Shown here: positions 1-11,975 of the stretch, in pieces
How positions within the stretch are numbered: position 1 is the first letter of the stretch
Layout of the letters: every line of letters starts with the position of its first letter
NCBI GenBank assembly: GCA_001051155.2
Contig: JYIP02000005.1
Span: 1,364,001-1,428,000, forward strand
Source: Chrysoporthe austroafricana
Taxonomy: Eukaryota; Ascomycota; Sordariomycetes; Diaporthales; Cryphonectriaceae
DNA: 64,000 nt
Reading direction: 5' to 3'
Made by a program: the position numbers and the translations under genes
The notes under the pieces: generated by a model
Told to the model about the DNA's origin: nothing
Databases searched by the model: none
Seen by the model: the letters and a program-made list of their open reading frames with translations, nothing else

Positions 1-1372
1 TCTGCTCAGAGGAGCAGCTTGGAATGGAATCATCATGTCATGTTTGATTAGTGAGGGTTGGAGAAGTGAAGTTGTCAAGAAGATGCCAGCCTGACCGGGA
101 GGTTTTCGGTCTACGAATTCGCTGCCGCTGCAGTGTGTTGACGCGCTCTCCCAACCTCGTCCCCAGAACAACGTGACTGGCATTCAGATGGAAAGAGATG
201 ATGTTGTCTGCACAGACCCATGGCATTTGTAGGCTTGTGTGTATTTCGACCTCCAGAAATGGAGGGTAACATGAAGCAAACTGACTCTTAAGCCCAGTCT
301 AGAATTCTTTCGGGGCGGGGGCAGGGGCGGTGCTGTACTTACATAGGACAAATCCTTCAAGTCAACTTTGACGTGACCGAGGAAGATCGGCGTGTCCTGG
401 CAGCTGGACAGCCTTGTAGTACGAGCAGGGCCATCTTCTTCCACTAGCCTCCGCGGCGTCCATTTCGACAATGTCCCATCCGACCTCCTCAGCCGCGCCG
501 AGATAAGAGTGCGCCATCATCCTCGGCCTAGCTAGGACTGCCATATGCCCAAAAATTACCGAGTAGTCAAGCTATAGTGAAATCCAAGGCGATTGATCAG
601 GAATGTGGCAGGGCAGCCAGCCCCGCCCAGCTTTGCTGCACATATCTCCTCCAGCTCGACCTCTCACCGCCGGGCTCGATATCCAGCGCGTCCTTTTGGT
701 GGGGATCCTCCACGCGCAGAGCAACGCAAAAAGTCCCAGTTCGTCAGCCACCATTTGAGGACCGCACCCTGCCCATCTGCGGACAGGCATCCACTTAGTT
801 CAGCATGCCCATGCAGACTGAGTCCCGATAAAGCATCGTTGATGCTGAGATCTGCAGATTGGCTTACGTGCTCCGCTGACAGCATCTCGGGGCTTATGGA
901 CGTATATATTCCCCCCCCCCCAAGCCGTCCGTGTGGGCGTGCCGGATGAGGCTGCGGTCATTCGGCTGGGCCGTCCACCGTGAGGCTTTCCGCAGTGTGA
1001 CGTCGCACAGCATGGCACGCTGTCAGCATTCTGTACGCGGTTCCAATCTTACATTCATGGCACTCGCGTGGAAGCAATTTCGACAGGGCTGCGCGGGTGT
1101 GGAAGTATTGTACATATGTACTATGTCTGCAGCAAGGGAAATGACCCGCCATCCTTGGAATATGCAGCAAGGGTATAATTTTGCCCCAGAAGATCCAATG
1201 CAGTACAGGTTATAACAGAACTCGAAATGAGGAAGAAAAGAGATCGAAATGTTCCGAGCCGCGCTGTGCTATACTTCCGCGAAACCTGACCCCACCCCCT
1301 GTCTGCCATATCGCAGGGTCGTTGTCCAAAGGAGACTGCTGTGATCTTTCTCTCATCGCACCACGCCTGGGA
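1..1372. other. Left-edge region without a supported gene
   Basis: This stretch lies 3' of ALG6. Only short ORFs with no recognisable domain are present. A minus-strand ORF starting at 471 runs into a good GTAAGT donor at 342, so a 5' exon of a gene running off the left edge is possible, but I could not find a convincing next exon. A poly(C) run sits near 910-922. Confidence 0.4.
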
Positions 1373-3209
1373 TTATTGTGTCTTCTTCTTTGAGGACACC
1401 AGTCTTTTCGGTATGATCTTGCTCTCTACTACCAATCGGTAGAGACACCACAGGTAGCACAGCCCAAAGCCTGCCGCGCCCAGACCAACGTTGGCCACCG
1501 TCCACAGATCCGGCTTGTCTTCTGGCGGCACCACGAAAGCCTCCAGGACGTGCCATGCGGCCATGGCGAGGTAGAACGCCATATGAATCAGGAAAGTTAT
1601 CCACTGCGTGAATGATCTGGTGCCCGGGAAGTACGCATTCAGCGATGTCGGCGGGAGGTTCAGCAAGTATGCCCACAGAAGTGTAAGAACAGCATACGGC
1701 ACGCGCAGATCAACTCTCTGCAGGAGGGGAAACATGGTCCAGCTCCCGAGGATATTCGCGAATCCAACCCAACGGCGTGTTTCCTTGCCCAGACCGTTGT
1801 TACCGGCTAGAAGTAAGGTCATGGGCATCAGTGGGAGGAGTACGCTCTTCTCGTGGACCTGGAAGCTGAACATGAAGAAAGCCCACGCGGTCATCGCGAA
1901 GGCCAGCGGGAGGAGTTCCTTCCTTGGCTTGAAGAGCAGGATCAGATTGGGCGGGAGACTGAATCCCAGCGTGGCGAAGAGCGAGAGCTTCTGCAGTAGC
2001 TCGGAAGGATACTTCTGAATCTTGATGACCACATTAAGCGCGCACCAGAAGTTGGCTACTTTGTCTTCGAAGAGGCCTCGCGCGAGAGGGAAGACCCGGT
2101 GGACCATCTGAACCATCTGCTCGACCACGGGCCAGTAGACAGCAGTCCGGTCGACATGGTCCTCGATCCAAGGGAAGATGGGCAGTTGCGCAACCTCTCC
2201 CTCGAGCTCCGGTCGGGAGACAATACCTCGGCTTGCGTCGTACAAGGCACCGGCTATCAATGGCAGCAGCAGGACTCCAAAGGCGAGGATGGTCCCAAGT
2301 CCAATGCTTAGAAATCGCGGAACGTTGGCGCGCGGAAACAGGCAGCTGCCTAGAAGGAAGACAAAGACAGGCATTGCATAGTACAGCGCCATCTGTTTGA
2401 AACCCAGGGCTGCGACGAAGAAGATGGCAGCCCAGAAGTAGCGTCCGGCGACCATGGAAGACATACTCGCCACGACGAAGCCCAGCATGACCGTGTTGTA
2501 CTGGAAATGGATGTGGTCAATGAGAATCGTTCCGGGCTGCATGAGGATAGCCACAAGAGCCACCGAGGCAGACCAGTTCGAGACCGCATTGAGCCTGCTG
2601 AACCGCCTGACGAACATAACTAGCGCGGGCACGTAGACGAGGTACTCCGAGACGATGACTGTCGCGCGCATGAAGATCTTCAGGCTAGGGTCGTGATTCC
2701 CTCGCGAGGTGTCTAGCGCGAACCAGGACGGGTCGATAAGTGATCCGATCTTGCCGCAGAGCCAGCTGTGGTATGCCGTCAGCGGCGGGTAGTCGAGGCC
2801 CCACCACTGCAAGTCGTAGAAGTACCATCGTGAAATGGGGAGGTGTGTCGTGATCTCCATCCAGTGTCTCTGCGCCTCGTAGTCGCCAAAGATGGGGGGC
2901 TTCTGGAAACCTATACACGACTAGTATTAGCTCCGACGGTCAACAGCGAGGGTTCTCACGCCGGCACAGCTGCCTCTCCTCACCTGAATATCCCCAGAGG
3001 CCTGCCGCCCACCTGAACAAGCCGACTACCATGAGGATGAGCGGCAGCACCTCCCATTGCGAGACCGACCCTCTCGCTGGCCAGAGGAACGCTGCGAGAG
3101 GGAACGAAGGAGCACGGTAGAGGGTCTCTGTCTTGGAGGAGTGGCCATCGTCGTCACTCCTGCCCTTACGACGGGGCTTGTGTTGGCCCCTGGAGGGAGT
3201 ACCGGCCAT
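1373..3209 (-). CDS. ALG6: ALG6-type dolichyl-P-glucose: Man9GlcNAc2-PP-dolichol alpha-1,3-glucosyltransferase
   Basis: Adds the first glucose to the lipid-linked N-glycan precursor in the ER lumen, using dolichyl-phosphate-glucose; it is a multi-pass ER membrane enzyme. Exon 1 is 2984-3209 and exon 2 is 1373-2910. The 73-nt intron 2911-2983 (GT-AG) joins WGYSG to FQKPPIFGDYEAQRHW in frame, giving 587 aa against about 544 in yeast. The luminal GDYEAQRHWME segment carries the conserved Asp of the ALG6/ALG8 family, followed by the LDYPPLTAYHS stretch and the HIHFQYN motif, and many hydrophobic helices follow. The C terminus ends KKTQ, a dilysine ER-retrieval signal. The N terminus (residues 1-35) is basic and disordered. 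The match is closer to ALG6 than ALG8, based on the FGDYEAQRHWMEIT block. It is transcribed divergently from palC across about 600 bp. Confidence 0.95.
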
Positions 3210-3814
3210 TGCGTCTCCTATGCCAATCGACTGTGTTGGATGAAAGCCTTCAGCCTCCTGTGCAGTGTTCTGTGAGTCCCCAGCCTTGTGAAGTCGTCGA
3301 GGGTGAATGAACCGTCGAAGTGGAAGGGGGAGGGCTGCTGGGAGGAGGTCGTCGGTGAGGAGGAGAGGTTGATGGCCGCCGGATTCTCCGAGTCAAGAAT
3401 TCTGGAAGCTGTCCAGAAGCTTGTGAACCCCTGTCACCCCGGCGAGAGCTTGTGGGCGCCGGTCCCTGGTGGGGACCCTGACCTACAGGGATCTACAGAT
3501 ATTACTACAAGTACTATGGTATACTGTACGTACCCCCAGACCCATTAGTACTACCCCTCTGGCGGCTACTACTTAGTAAGTACAGAACCCTGCAAGCTAT
3601 GACAGCATGCGAGGCAGAGAGGCAGGTGGCAGGCATGCAGGCTCGAGCTTCACCACGCCAAGACGCACCTGAGACCCCCCTCCTCAGCGCCAGCTAGCGG
3701 GGAGTCCAGCTGGCTTCCTCCCAAGAAAGAAGATACTATGTGTTCAGCCTCCAGCTGACTGCCCTCTTCTCCGTGACACGAGCCTCCGAGCCTCCCCCTC
3801 GTACAGACTTCAAG
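3210..3814. other. Divergent ALG6/palC promoter region
   Basis: The 605 bp between the two divergent start codons hold no coding sequence that I can support. The only motif I would name is the GCCAAG at 3657-3662, listed separately. GTACTA-type short repeats occur near 3505-3585 without obvious meaning. Confidence 0.5.
3657..3662 (+). promoter_or_regulatory. Possible PacC-binding site (GCCAAG) upstream of palC
   Basis: The hexamer matches the PacC consensus GCCARG about 150 bp upstream of the palC ATG at 3815. PalC is upstream of PacC in ambient pH signalling, so a site here would suggest feedback. A six-base match is expected by chance every few kilobases, so this is weak on its own. Confidence 0.25.
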
Positions 3815-5422
3815 ATGCCCTACCCCTTCGTCCTCCCCACGACGTCCGCTTTCTCCTACTCCTCCTCCTTCACCTGCGACTCGCACCCCTCCCTCCCACT
3901 GACCGCCAGCACCCACCGCGGCGTAGTCCGCGACGTCCTCAAGAAGCACAAGCGCCTCCCACCGTCCGCCCAGCCTCCGAGCCTCCCCACCGTCCTCGCC
4001 GCCCTCACCTCCTACCTCCCCTACCTCCTCGCCGTCGACGCCGGCCTCGCCCACCGCACGATCGGCGACGGCTCCGAGCTCTTCAGCATCATCCAGCGCA
4101 CCTCGCCGCCTCTCTCCATCGAGTGGCGGCCCACCCTCTCCGACGCCCTCGTCCCCGGCCGGCGCGAGGGCGCGAGGGTGCGGGTCCACAGCCTCGAGCA
4201 CGAGGTCGCCTTCGTCCTCGCCACGCGGGGCTACGTCTCGACCCTGCTGGCCCGCAGCGCCCTCCAGCCCCTGCACAGCACCACGACCTCCCTCGACCTC
4301 TACGCCGTTGGCGCCCCGGACCGCCAGACCGCCATCGCCGCCGCCACGAAGCACCTCCTCGACGCCGCCTCGGTCTATGACTACCTCGCCCGCCGCGCCG
4401 AGCAGCCGCAGCCCGGCCCGCCGCGCGCCGTGCCCTGCGCCGACATCTCCGCGCCCACCGCCCGCGCCCAGAGCCACCTGGCCCTGGCGGAGGCCACCCT
4501 GCTGGCCGTGCTGAAGGACGATCCCTACCCCGCCATCGTCGGGCAGGACCGCAACAAGAACGATAAGGAGTGGATGTACAAGGCGCCCGACGTGCCTAAG
4601 GTGCGGGCGCACTTGTTTGCGCGGCTATGTCTGGCTGCCGCGGAGCATGCGGCCAAGGCACATAGTCTGTGTGCCTGGCAGACGGGGCCGGGGGTGAGTG
4701 CGAGCTTACGGTTTGGGGGTAAGAAGGGGTCGGCGGAGGCCGAGGAGGCCCAAGGGGCTGGGGCTGGCGGTGGAAAGCTGGATGAGGGTTTCGTGAGATA
4801 TCTTGAGGACCTCCGCCGCACAAGTAGGGCCAAGGCATGCCGTTTCTTTGGGATCGATGCCGAGCTAGGCGGGCAGACCGGAGATGCCATCGGCTGGCTT
4901 CATGCTGCGCTGCAAGAGCTAGGCGTCGAGGTGAGAGACCCGTCAAAGAAGCCTTCAGGTCTCAGCAAGTTCAAGAAGGAGTGGACCGAGAAGAGAGAAG
5001 ACCGCAGAGTAGAGAAGGGCACCACCTGGGGTGCGGATGCTGGCAGGCTCGAGGAGACGCGGGTCATTGAGATGCTGGAAGTAAAATGGTCCAAGCAAAA
5101 TGACACGGTAAGGAGATGCGGTCTATTGAATTTATTCAAAGACATACAGGATGAAGCGGTATTGATGATGAACCAATTCCAGATGTTCACTCAGGCGATC
5201 ACCCCTCCCGGAACCTTGCTCGCCCAGATGCCTTCTCCCCGCGAGATCCACACTCTCAAGCCATATGAGGTGCCTGTGCTTGATAGCAGGACGTTGGAGG
5301 CCATGCGCGCTCCTCCAGAACGGCACGATGATTTTGGTGATGAGCAAAGCTCTGATGACGAGACTCTCGTACCAAAGTCGGGCCCTGGTGCCTATCCAGG
5401 TAGTTCGTCGTCATATTATTGA
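3815..5422 (+). CDS. palC: pH-response regulator PalC (BRO1-domain protein)
   Basis: PalC is a BRO1-domain component of the fungal ambient-pH (Pal/Rim) pathway that links the plasma-membrane sensor complex to ESCRT-III at alkaline pH. I chose the ATG at 3815 because the conserved N terminus begins [19 protein letters not shown]; an in-frame upstream ATG at 3740 would add 25 unconserved residues. The BRO1-like region covers most of residues 1-400, and the protein ends in the family-typical SSSYY. An 87-nt segment at 5108-5194 has GT..AG ends and joins NDT to AITPPGTLL as expected for the family, so I treat it as an intron. Its length is divisible by three and it contains no stop, so the unspliced frame stays open (506 aa spliced, 535 aa unspliced). 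The gene is very GC-rich at third positions, which produces a 320-codon antisense shadow ORF. Confidence 0.93.
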   Translation: MPYPFVLPTTSAFSYSSSFTCDSHPSLPLTASTHRGVVRDVLKKHKRLPPSAQPPSLPTVLAALTSYLPYLLAVDAGLAHRTIGDGSELFSIIQRTSPPLSIEWRPTLSDALVPGRREGARVRVHSLEHEVAFVLATRGYVSTLLARSALQPLHSTTTSLDLYAVGAPDRQTAIAAATKHLLDAASVYDYLARRAEQPQPGPPRAVPCADISAPTARAQSHLALAEATLLAVLKDDPYPAIVGQDRNKNDKEWMYKAPDVPKVRAHLFARLCLAAAEHAAKAHSLCAWQTGPGVSASLRFGGKKGSAEAEEAQGAGAGGGKLDEGFVRYLEDLRRTSRAKACRFFGIDAELGGQTGDAIGWLHAALQELGVEVRDPSKKPSGLSKFKKEWTEKREDRRVEKGTTWGADAGRLEETRVIEMLEVKWSKQNDTVRRCGLLNLFKDIQDEAVLMMNQFQMFTQAITPPGTLLAQMPSPREIHTLKPYEVPVLDSRTLEAMRAPPERHDDFGDEQSSDDETLVPKSGPGAYPGSSSSYY

Positions 5423-6226
5423 CTTCGGAGGTTCAGGGAGTATTTAGGGAGTGGCTTGCATTATTCGGCCTGCGCAACGCATCCAGCAATAAGAGGCCAG
5501 TTGGAATAGCGACGGCGCAATCGAAGGCGGATCCAGCACTTGCGGATAATGAGGCTGCCTATTGCCGTCGACAGGGGCACGATGACGACACATACTAATA
5601 GAGGGAGCCAATATCAGCTATCAAGCCGTGGCGCAAAAGCGCCCGCCGGCCTGCTACTTGACAGGCCTATTCACGTTACCAGACCGGCTCATTTTCAAGA
5701 TACTCGGATGCTTCAAGGTACTCAGAGCGTTCAGTCGCAGTCCAAATGTCGCTTTCAGCCGCCCCAAACCTCAAGTCGGAACTCAAAGCTTCGGCCTGGA
5801 TCATCAGTCAGCGTTGAGAGCATATCAGTTGCCGTCCTCGATGCGCACCTTGATGGGGTCTGGTCTGAACAGCAACGTGTCCCATGCTGACTGTAGGACC
5901 GAAGACCATGGCGTTGGTGTTGGAATGTTGGCGTGACCAACCTGTGCCTGGGATATGGGTGCATCTGGCTGCTGGGGCAGACTTATTTGCGGTCGATGAG
6001 GTGGCGATATGGAGCGCTTTGGGGCGGCAGATTTCAGAAGTGTGGCCTGCCGTTTCCTATCATCTGCTTGCGTCCATGAGGCATCCCAAGTGCTGTCCCA
6101 TGCGGCATGTAGAGCCGACGACAGCGGAAGAGGGTTCCACGGCGGCGGTGTCGGTTCCCTGTGGTGAGTGGCTTGTCTCTGTGTTGAGGGCCCGGCTTCT
6201 CCGTCTGCGGCAGCCGGAGAGGTTAT
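5423..6226. other. Convergent intergenic region palC / RBR ligase
   Basis: The 0.8 kb between two convergent genes contains only short overlapping ORFs without recognisable domains. I see no repeat or RNA gene. Confidence 0.5.
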
Positions 6227-8609
6227 CTAGCTCCTCGCATGTTGCATCACAGACCTGAATCGAGAAGGGCCGGCTTCTCCGGCTTCTTCCTTGACTATAA
6301 ATGAACCCCATCGATCATCGGCGTCGTCCATGATCTCGTCTGCGAGTTCGACTGCCAGGAACTTATCAAGAAGCCTGCTCCTTTCCGAGACAACCAGCTC
6401 GCGCCATCGGAGTTCCGACCCGATCTTGACCTGCAGTTCACGCTCCTGGACGTTGAAGGACTCCTTGATTCTCGCCTTTTTTGCGTCCATGAGCTCTTGT
6501 TCGATAGCCACTTCCTCGTCAAGAACCCAACGCAACCTCTCAAGCTCATCTTCTCGCCTGTTTATGTAAATATCCCTTCCATGCGCATGCTGGATCCTCT
6601 GGGCTTCGAGCAACTCATCCCTACGATGCTCGCCGTTGTTGACGGACTTGGCCCACTCCACAAGCTGCGTCTCATAATGAGCCTCAGCTTTTTTCTCACT
6701 TGCGATACGCTCCTGCCAGTCTTCTTCCCATTCCTTTTCTTTTTCCTCGATCTTGACCTTCGAGCACGCTCGCAACTGACCCAGCTTGGCTGCATGCTTG
6801 AGTGCGAGGCCATCCATGGCAACGAGGGTTCTCAACGATAGATGGTCTCGATCTCGCCGGTGCTGGCCGTCAAGGAAGTCTTTCTGGAATTCGTTCACCT
6901 CATTAAGCTTCATACCGGCTTCGGCATACGTCCGCCTAACTTGCCTCTTGCGCCGACGCTCCTTCGCCACGCGAATCCTCTCGCGCTTCTCAGCTTCTGC
7001 AGCCTCCATTTTTGCAATGGCTTCGAGAGCCCTGTGGAGTTCCCGGATCTCTCTCCTCTCACGTTCCTCCTGCTCTTTCCGTCTGATTTCATTTTCCTGG
7101 GCACGCTTCTTGATCTGGTCCAGCTGTCGCTCCGTGCAGCCACAGGTCCACCAGACCTTACCGCACACATAGCAGAACTCCGCGCCACATCTGCATGTCA
7201 TATGTCGGCAGGCGTTCTTATGTTCAACCATTGTGTGGCATCGATAGCAACGTCTCCAGCCCTCCTCCTGTGCGAGCTTCTGGACAAGCTCCATGTCTTT
7301 GTTCTTGACACACTGGGTTGCATCATCGTGTGCCCGTTGACGACAATCGACGCACGTCAGATGGTCCTTGGAACATCTGGCTCGCCCATAGGCCGCATCT
7401 GTCTTGTCTCTGGGAACGAAAATGCTACAGTCTGGAATTGGGCAGTAGTATCGTTGGTCGGTCGGCGTGAGATACTCCAGACGTTTTTGCCTGAACTGCT
7501 TCCCAAGTTCGCCAGAGATATGTTTGATGCACTTTCTCTGATCAATGGGATTGAGACAACACTTGGGGGGCCATTGCGCTTCATTCTCGATTGAGTGCGC
7601 GATCAGACGTCGGAAGCATGGTTTGCAGTAGTTGTGGCACCGAAGCTGGACGAGGTCTCCAAGCGCAAAGTCATCGAAGCAGGAGATGCACTCACTAGTC
7701 TGGTTAGTGGGTATTCGGTGGAGCTAGAATTCCATATGGTGGAGGCTGAGATGCTTCGGGGAATGGATGCAAGGAGGAAGATAGCCAAGGAGATGCAACC
7801 AACCCGGTCTCCATGTCCTGATGCTGTAGCATCTGTCTCGCGTGCTTGAATTTTGCTCGGAGTTGAGCCTCTGACTGCCGCAACGCCCCTGTAGATCGAC
7901 GCAGAACACGGCGTCGAGTATCGGTATCACCAATCTTTCGTAATACAGCCTTCAGAAGGTCTCGTCGTCTTGGATACAGCGCCGATGTTGAGGAAGACTT
8001 GGGTCGGCGCACTATGCTCAAGTCCAAGACGGTCTGCCTCGTCCCTGTGTTCAAACTGACGATCTCAGTCCCGGCCTCTGAGGGAGTATCGCCGGAGACG
8101 GTCCCCCCTTCAGAGGCGGTGTAAAAGATCTCAGAATCGGTCCGATCTGAAGCAACGCTCGAATCCGGTGTCTTATCTGGCTCGACTGCGTCGTCTGTGA
8201 CCCTCTTTCCTTTGTCGACAGGTTTCGCCCCTTCTCCCTCGTGCTGTCGACTCTCCTCTTCTTCCTGTTGCCGGTGCAATTCTGTCTCTGTAGCAACCTG
8301 GACCCGGACGTTGTCGATAGAGCTCTCTAGTACTGCCATGACCGTTGGAGACACGGCCTGGTTGAGTCTCGTCAAAGCGTCTGGAGGTCCATACCTGCCC
8401 AAGTCGATGGGCTCACTGCATTCTGCGGTCGCTAGATGTCTGAGGTCCGGGCTCGGACTATCCTCCTGCTTCTTGGAGTCCTCAGGAGACTCTGCTCTCG
8501 ACAGTTCGACTGAAGCTTCCGGAAGAGGCTCATTCTGGTCGACTTGTGGGAAGCCAAATGTCAAGAACGAGGAGAGATCGAAAGTAAGACGGCCTTCCTC
8601 CTTAGCCAT
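6227..8609 (-). CDS. RBR (RING1-IBR-RING2) E3 ubiquitin ligase with long C-terminal coiled coil
   Basis: A probable ubiquitin ligase of the RING-between-RING class, in which RING2 carries a catalytic cysteine that accepts ubiquitin before transfer. Exon 1 is 7800-8609 and exon 2 is 6227-7723; the phase-0 intron 7724-7799 (76 nt) is my best fit, and an acceptor 24 nt further downstream would also keep frame. Predicted length is 768 aa. Residues 1-270 are acidic and disordered. RING1 starts near residue 282 (CISC...RCHNYCKPC...PPKCC), the IBR follows (YYCPIPDC...CSKDHLTCVDC), and RING2 begins near 429 (CYRCHTMVEHKNACRHMTC, then CGAEFCYVCG); the Cys of NACRHMTC is the expected catalytic residue. 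After RING2 come about 280 residues rich in Glu, Arg and Lys that look like a long coiled coil. Substrate unknown. The single large exon through the RBR core is typical of fungal members. Confidence 0.88.
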
Positions 8610-9223
8610 GTTTCTTCAACTGGTTATGTTTCCTTTTGCGCGAGTCTCTTAGGATGTGAGATCTAGTGTAATACTACGACTCAAAGGGGACGAGAGCAGA
8701 GTGACAAACGGAATCTAACGCTACTTCTAGAAGACAGCATGGGACCAATGTAAAGACGCGACGAAGGAGAGAGTGTGGGTGCGGGGATACGGACAACTTC
8801 AACGCATTCAGCACGATGCGTCAACTCCTCTAGGAGGGGAAACGATTAATAAGGGCCAGATTTTTCAATGTCTCTGCCAATGTTTGGCGTTTGAGGAGCA
8901 TAGCCGAACAAGGTGCATCGTCGGAAGGCACGATGCATGTGATCAGCACTGCCCCCGCCGGTCATGGCAAATCGCGCTCAACCACAACATCCAAGCATCT
9001 TTCAACCTTGATCTAGCTGTCTAGGTCTTGGGACTGGGGCGCCAGCCGCGGCAGATTGAATCCGACATTTTCCACTACGAAAGAAGACTTCCTGTAATGT
9101 GACGAATGCATGCTCCCGCCCACCCCCACTCCAACGTCCTCCACCCCAGCCTTATTAGATACAGCCACGGCCAGGCTAAGTTCTTGGCGCAGAGCCTCCT
9201 GCTTCACTATGGGCACGTCTTGT
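8610..9223. other. RBR ligase promoter / 3' side of FAH gene
   Basis: About 0.6 kb upstream of the RBR start codon and downstream of the FAH-family stop. One isolated ACGCG core lies near 8756; nothing else is recognisable. Confidence 0.45.
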
Positions 9224-10315
9224 TTACAACTTCGGTTTCGAATCACCGAACTCAACCTTGTTGATACAGGTTCCCACCCCCTCGAGGCTCACCTCGCAGA
9301 CATCGCCGTCCTTCAGCCACACTGGCGGGCTTTTTCCTACACCCACTCCCTGAGGCGTACCTGTGAAGATGATATCTCCCGGGAGCAGCGTGGTGCCCTG
9401 GCTCAGGAAGGCAATGGTCTTGGCAAGGCCGAAAATCATGTCCGATGTGTTTGAGTCCTGGGAAGGAGGTCAGCTCATACCCGAGCCCCAACCAGCTGTT
9501 TTCCTGTTCGACGGCTCACCTGCATTGTCTTGCCGTTCAGCACCGTTGAGATCCTCAGCTTCTGAGGGTCTTTGATCAGTGCGCTCGAGACAATGCCAGG
9601 TCCGAACGGGGCCCAGCCGTCAAATCCCTTGCCCAGCGACCACTGGCTACCGCCCCTGTTGAGCTGCCAGTCTCGGTGGGAGACGTCGTTGCCCACGGAG
9701 TATCCCAGCACATAGTCGAGGGCCTTGGACTCCGGCACGTCCGAGCACCTCTTCCCAATGATCGCCACGAGCTCGCACTCATAGTCAAGGCCTTCTGTCT
9801 CCTGGGCCATCGCATGCACTGGGATGGGATCAAATGGTCCTCCCAGCGCAGTAACCGGCTTGTAAAACAGCACCGGGTACTTCGGGATGGGCATGTTGGT
9901 CTGCAGCCTGATCAGCCTGATCCGTCCTCTCTCAAGAAGTCGCCAGTGGACGAGAAAGCGAAGAGGGGGAAAGGCGGAATTTGGGGCGGGGAGAAGAAAG
10001 AGACAGACCTCCTTCGCATGCTGCGCATAATTCAGTCCGAGACATCTCACGGTCCTGACGTGCTCCGGCGCGAGCGGGCTCAGGAGTAACCGGATATCGG
10101 CGACGTCCTCCGTCACGTCGTGCTTGCCGAAGACATCGCCAGCAATGATGCGGGCCTGTTTTGCCTTCCCTATGTCTGTGACACCCCCGGGGAGGATGGC
10201 ATCGCCGTAGTAGGTACGGCCATCCTTCGCGAGAAAGCGGACCAGGCGCTGTCGGTAATGTCAACCGAGGTCAGACTTAGGTGCCGGGCGAGAAACTTAC
10301 GGAGAAGGCAGGCAT
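9224..10315 (-). CDS. Fumarylacetoacetate hydrolase (FAH) family protein
   Basis: A metal-dependent hydrolase or decarboxylase of the FAH fold; fungal members of this size act on acylpyruvates, fumarylpyruvate or oxaloacetate-type substrates, and the exact substrate cannot be read from sequence. Four exons: 10301-10315, 10009-10248, 9520-9900 and 9224-9457, giving 289 aa, the usual length. The tiny first exon encodes only MPAFS and is set by a perfect GTAAGT donor at 10300 and a CAG acceptor at 10249. Conserved blocks are CLGLNYAQHAKE, NMPIPKYPVLFYKP, EGLDYECELVAIIGK (acidic metal ligands), SVGNDVSHRDWQ and PGDIIFTGTPQGVGVG. The second intron (9901-10008, 108 nt, donor GTCTGT) is stop-free and divisible by three, so the unspliced frame stays open; the family alignment HAKE/TNMPIP shows that it is removed. 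Confidence 0.9.
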
Positions 10316-10940
10316 TCTCACCAAGACTCGACCTTGACACAGGAGAACCGTCTGCCCAGACAGACGAACTTGAGATACAGGCCAGCGAGTCTGACAACAG
10401 GGAAGAGAGCGGGTTGTTTTGTTTTGGAGTCTTTTCCCTGATTGATCGTCTTGGGCAATTCCAACAGCTTAGGGACCAATTATAACCGGCCCGGGGAGCG
10501 ATTGCGGCAGTTCGCGTGTGGAGGCAACGGGCATCTCGCACACACGGCGGGGGTGGGCATAGCAACCATTCTTCGCCTTCTTCCCAGCGTGGACACAGGC
10601 ACTGAAGCACGCAGTTCGAGATACAAAAATGTCACACAAGTTGTCATCCGAGGACAGACAAGCACAGATTCGGTAGGCACCAAGTTTTATTCTCCTCAAG
10701 CTCTGTGGTCCGTCCTCCTAAGTAGAAAGGCCAAGTAATTAATGTCGGCAACACCGCCCTCCACGTAACGGCCTTGTCACCACGCCTCAAAGAGCTTCGA
10801 CAGCTGTCATAGCTTTGGTTTCTGGTGGATCCATAGATAGTCCACGCGTATGACTGTGGCTACCAGTTTCAGAGAGGGTGCCTGGGGAAAACGGGATCAA
10901 AATTATGACTGAAGTCATCCTGGCCACTGAGATTCAGCGA
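10316..10940. other. Intergenic region, FAH promoter
   Basis: About 0.6 kb upstream of the FAH-family start and downstream of the secreted-protein stop. Short ORFs only; no named motif. Confidence 0.45.
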
Positions 10941-11975
10941 CTAGCAATACTGCCATCGCACGATGACATTCCATCCGTCGTCAAAGAACTGCTGGCCCTT
11001 CACCTTGCTGGTCAAATGGTCCTCGCAGTGGGTAAGGACACCAGAGACACCCTGCGAGATCCGGCCGAAGTAGGGAAGAGTCTTCGCCTGCAGGTTCTAC
11101 GATTCAATCTTGGGTTAGCCTCACTCAATCGGTTCGCTCCCCGATGGGGCCAACCACAGACCAGGGTCAGGGTATGCATACATCATTGCACCACCAGATG
11201 GCCGCATCGCTCTCGCAGGACACCCGTCCGCAGTTTCCGGGGCCGGGACCGTTGGTGGGCTGACCGGGGACGCCGTCGAGGTACATCATGCCGCTGAAGA
11301 CAGAGCTGATGCCGCACTGGCTCCAGCCGTGGACGTTGCAGAAGTACTGCGTGGGGATGTCGTCCATCTCGAGGGGAGAGGAATAGTCAGCGTTAGCCTG
11401 GTTGTGGGCGGTGGAGGACGTCGCGTTCTTCTCTTGAATGCGATCGTAGATGGCAGCGGCGGCGACAGGATCAGCCCGCTGGATGCTGGCGAAGACATCT
11501 TGGATTGTACCGGTCACGGACAGGTTGCTTCAGCGATACGTCAGCTATCTAGCACCAATGGTTGGAGTAAGGCGACGTGGTTTTTGGCCGTAGGCCGCCA
11601 TTCGTTACCTCGCAGCTGGTGAAGGCAGCGCCCTCGAGGCCTGCTGGATGGCCTCAGGTACGCCACCATCACCTGCAGCACGGTTCAATTTCATCAAGAG
11701 GGGACAATAGGGCCGTAAAAGGGGTGGGAATGGAACTCACTATGGAGTGGCCGTATTGTTGATCATGACATTCCACTCAAGGTCGACAATGCCGTAGGTC
11801 TTGTTGCCGGCGACAATGACATCGCTAGCACTAGTCAGAGCGGGAGCCTGTTGCATGGTTAGCCTTGATGCCATTGAGGTTGTCCTATACAGAGAAGTAA
11901 TGAGCTTACAGCACGAGCCAGAAGGCTGCCATAAATGACCGCGAGGAGGATATCGAGGAATGTGAAAGAAGTCAT
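10941..11975 (-). CDS. Small secreted cysteine-rich protein
   Basis: Four exons: 11910-11975, 11741-11847, 11182-11527 and 10941-11087, giving 221 aa. Exon 1 encodes a hydrophobic signal peptide (MTSFTFLDILLAVIYGSLLARA). The second intron (11528-11740, 213 nt) is long; its ends are fixed by matching phase 2, which reads NNTATPYNLSVTGTIQDV across the join. The mature part has about seven cysteines, the motif NCGRVSCESDAAIWWCND, and a C-terminal FDDGWNVIVRWQYC. I recall CGRVSC...AIWWCND and a terminal WNVIVR...C as recurring in ascomycete secreted proteins of unknown role, but I cannot name a family with confidence. At least two Asn-X-Ser/Thr sites are present. An effector or cell-surface role is only inference. 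An AT-rich TATA-like element lies about 205 bp upstream. Confidence 0.75.

Noticed and set aside
184..471. Possible minus-strand 5' exon ending at a GTAAGT donor (342)
   Set aside because: No convincing acceptor or continuation before the window edge and no recognisable product; kept only as a note.
3650..4612. 320-codon minus-strand ORF opposite palC
   Set aside because: Antisense shadow of a very GC-rich gene; Gly/Val/Glu-rich low-complexity product with no domain, while the plus strand encodes conserved PalC.
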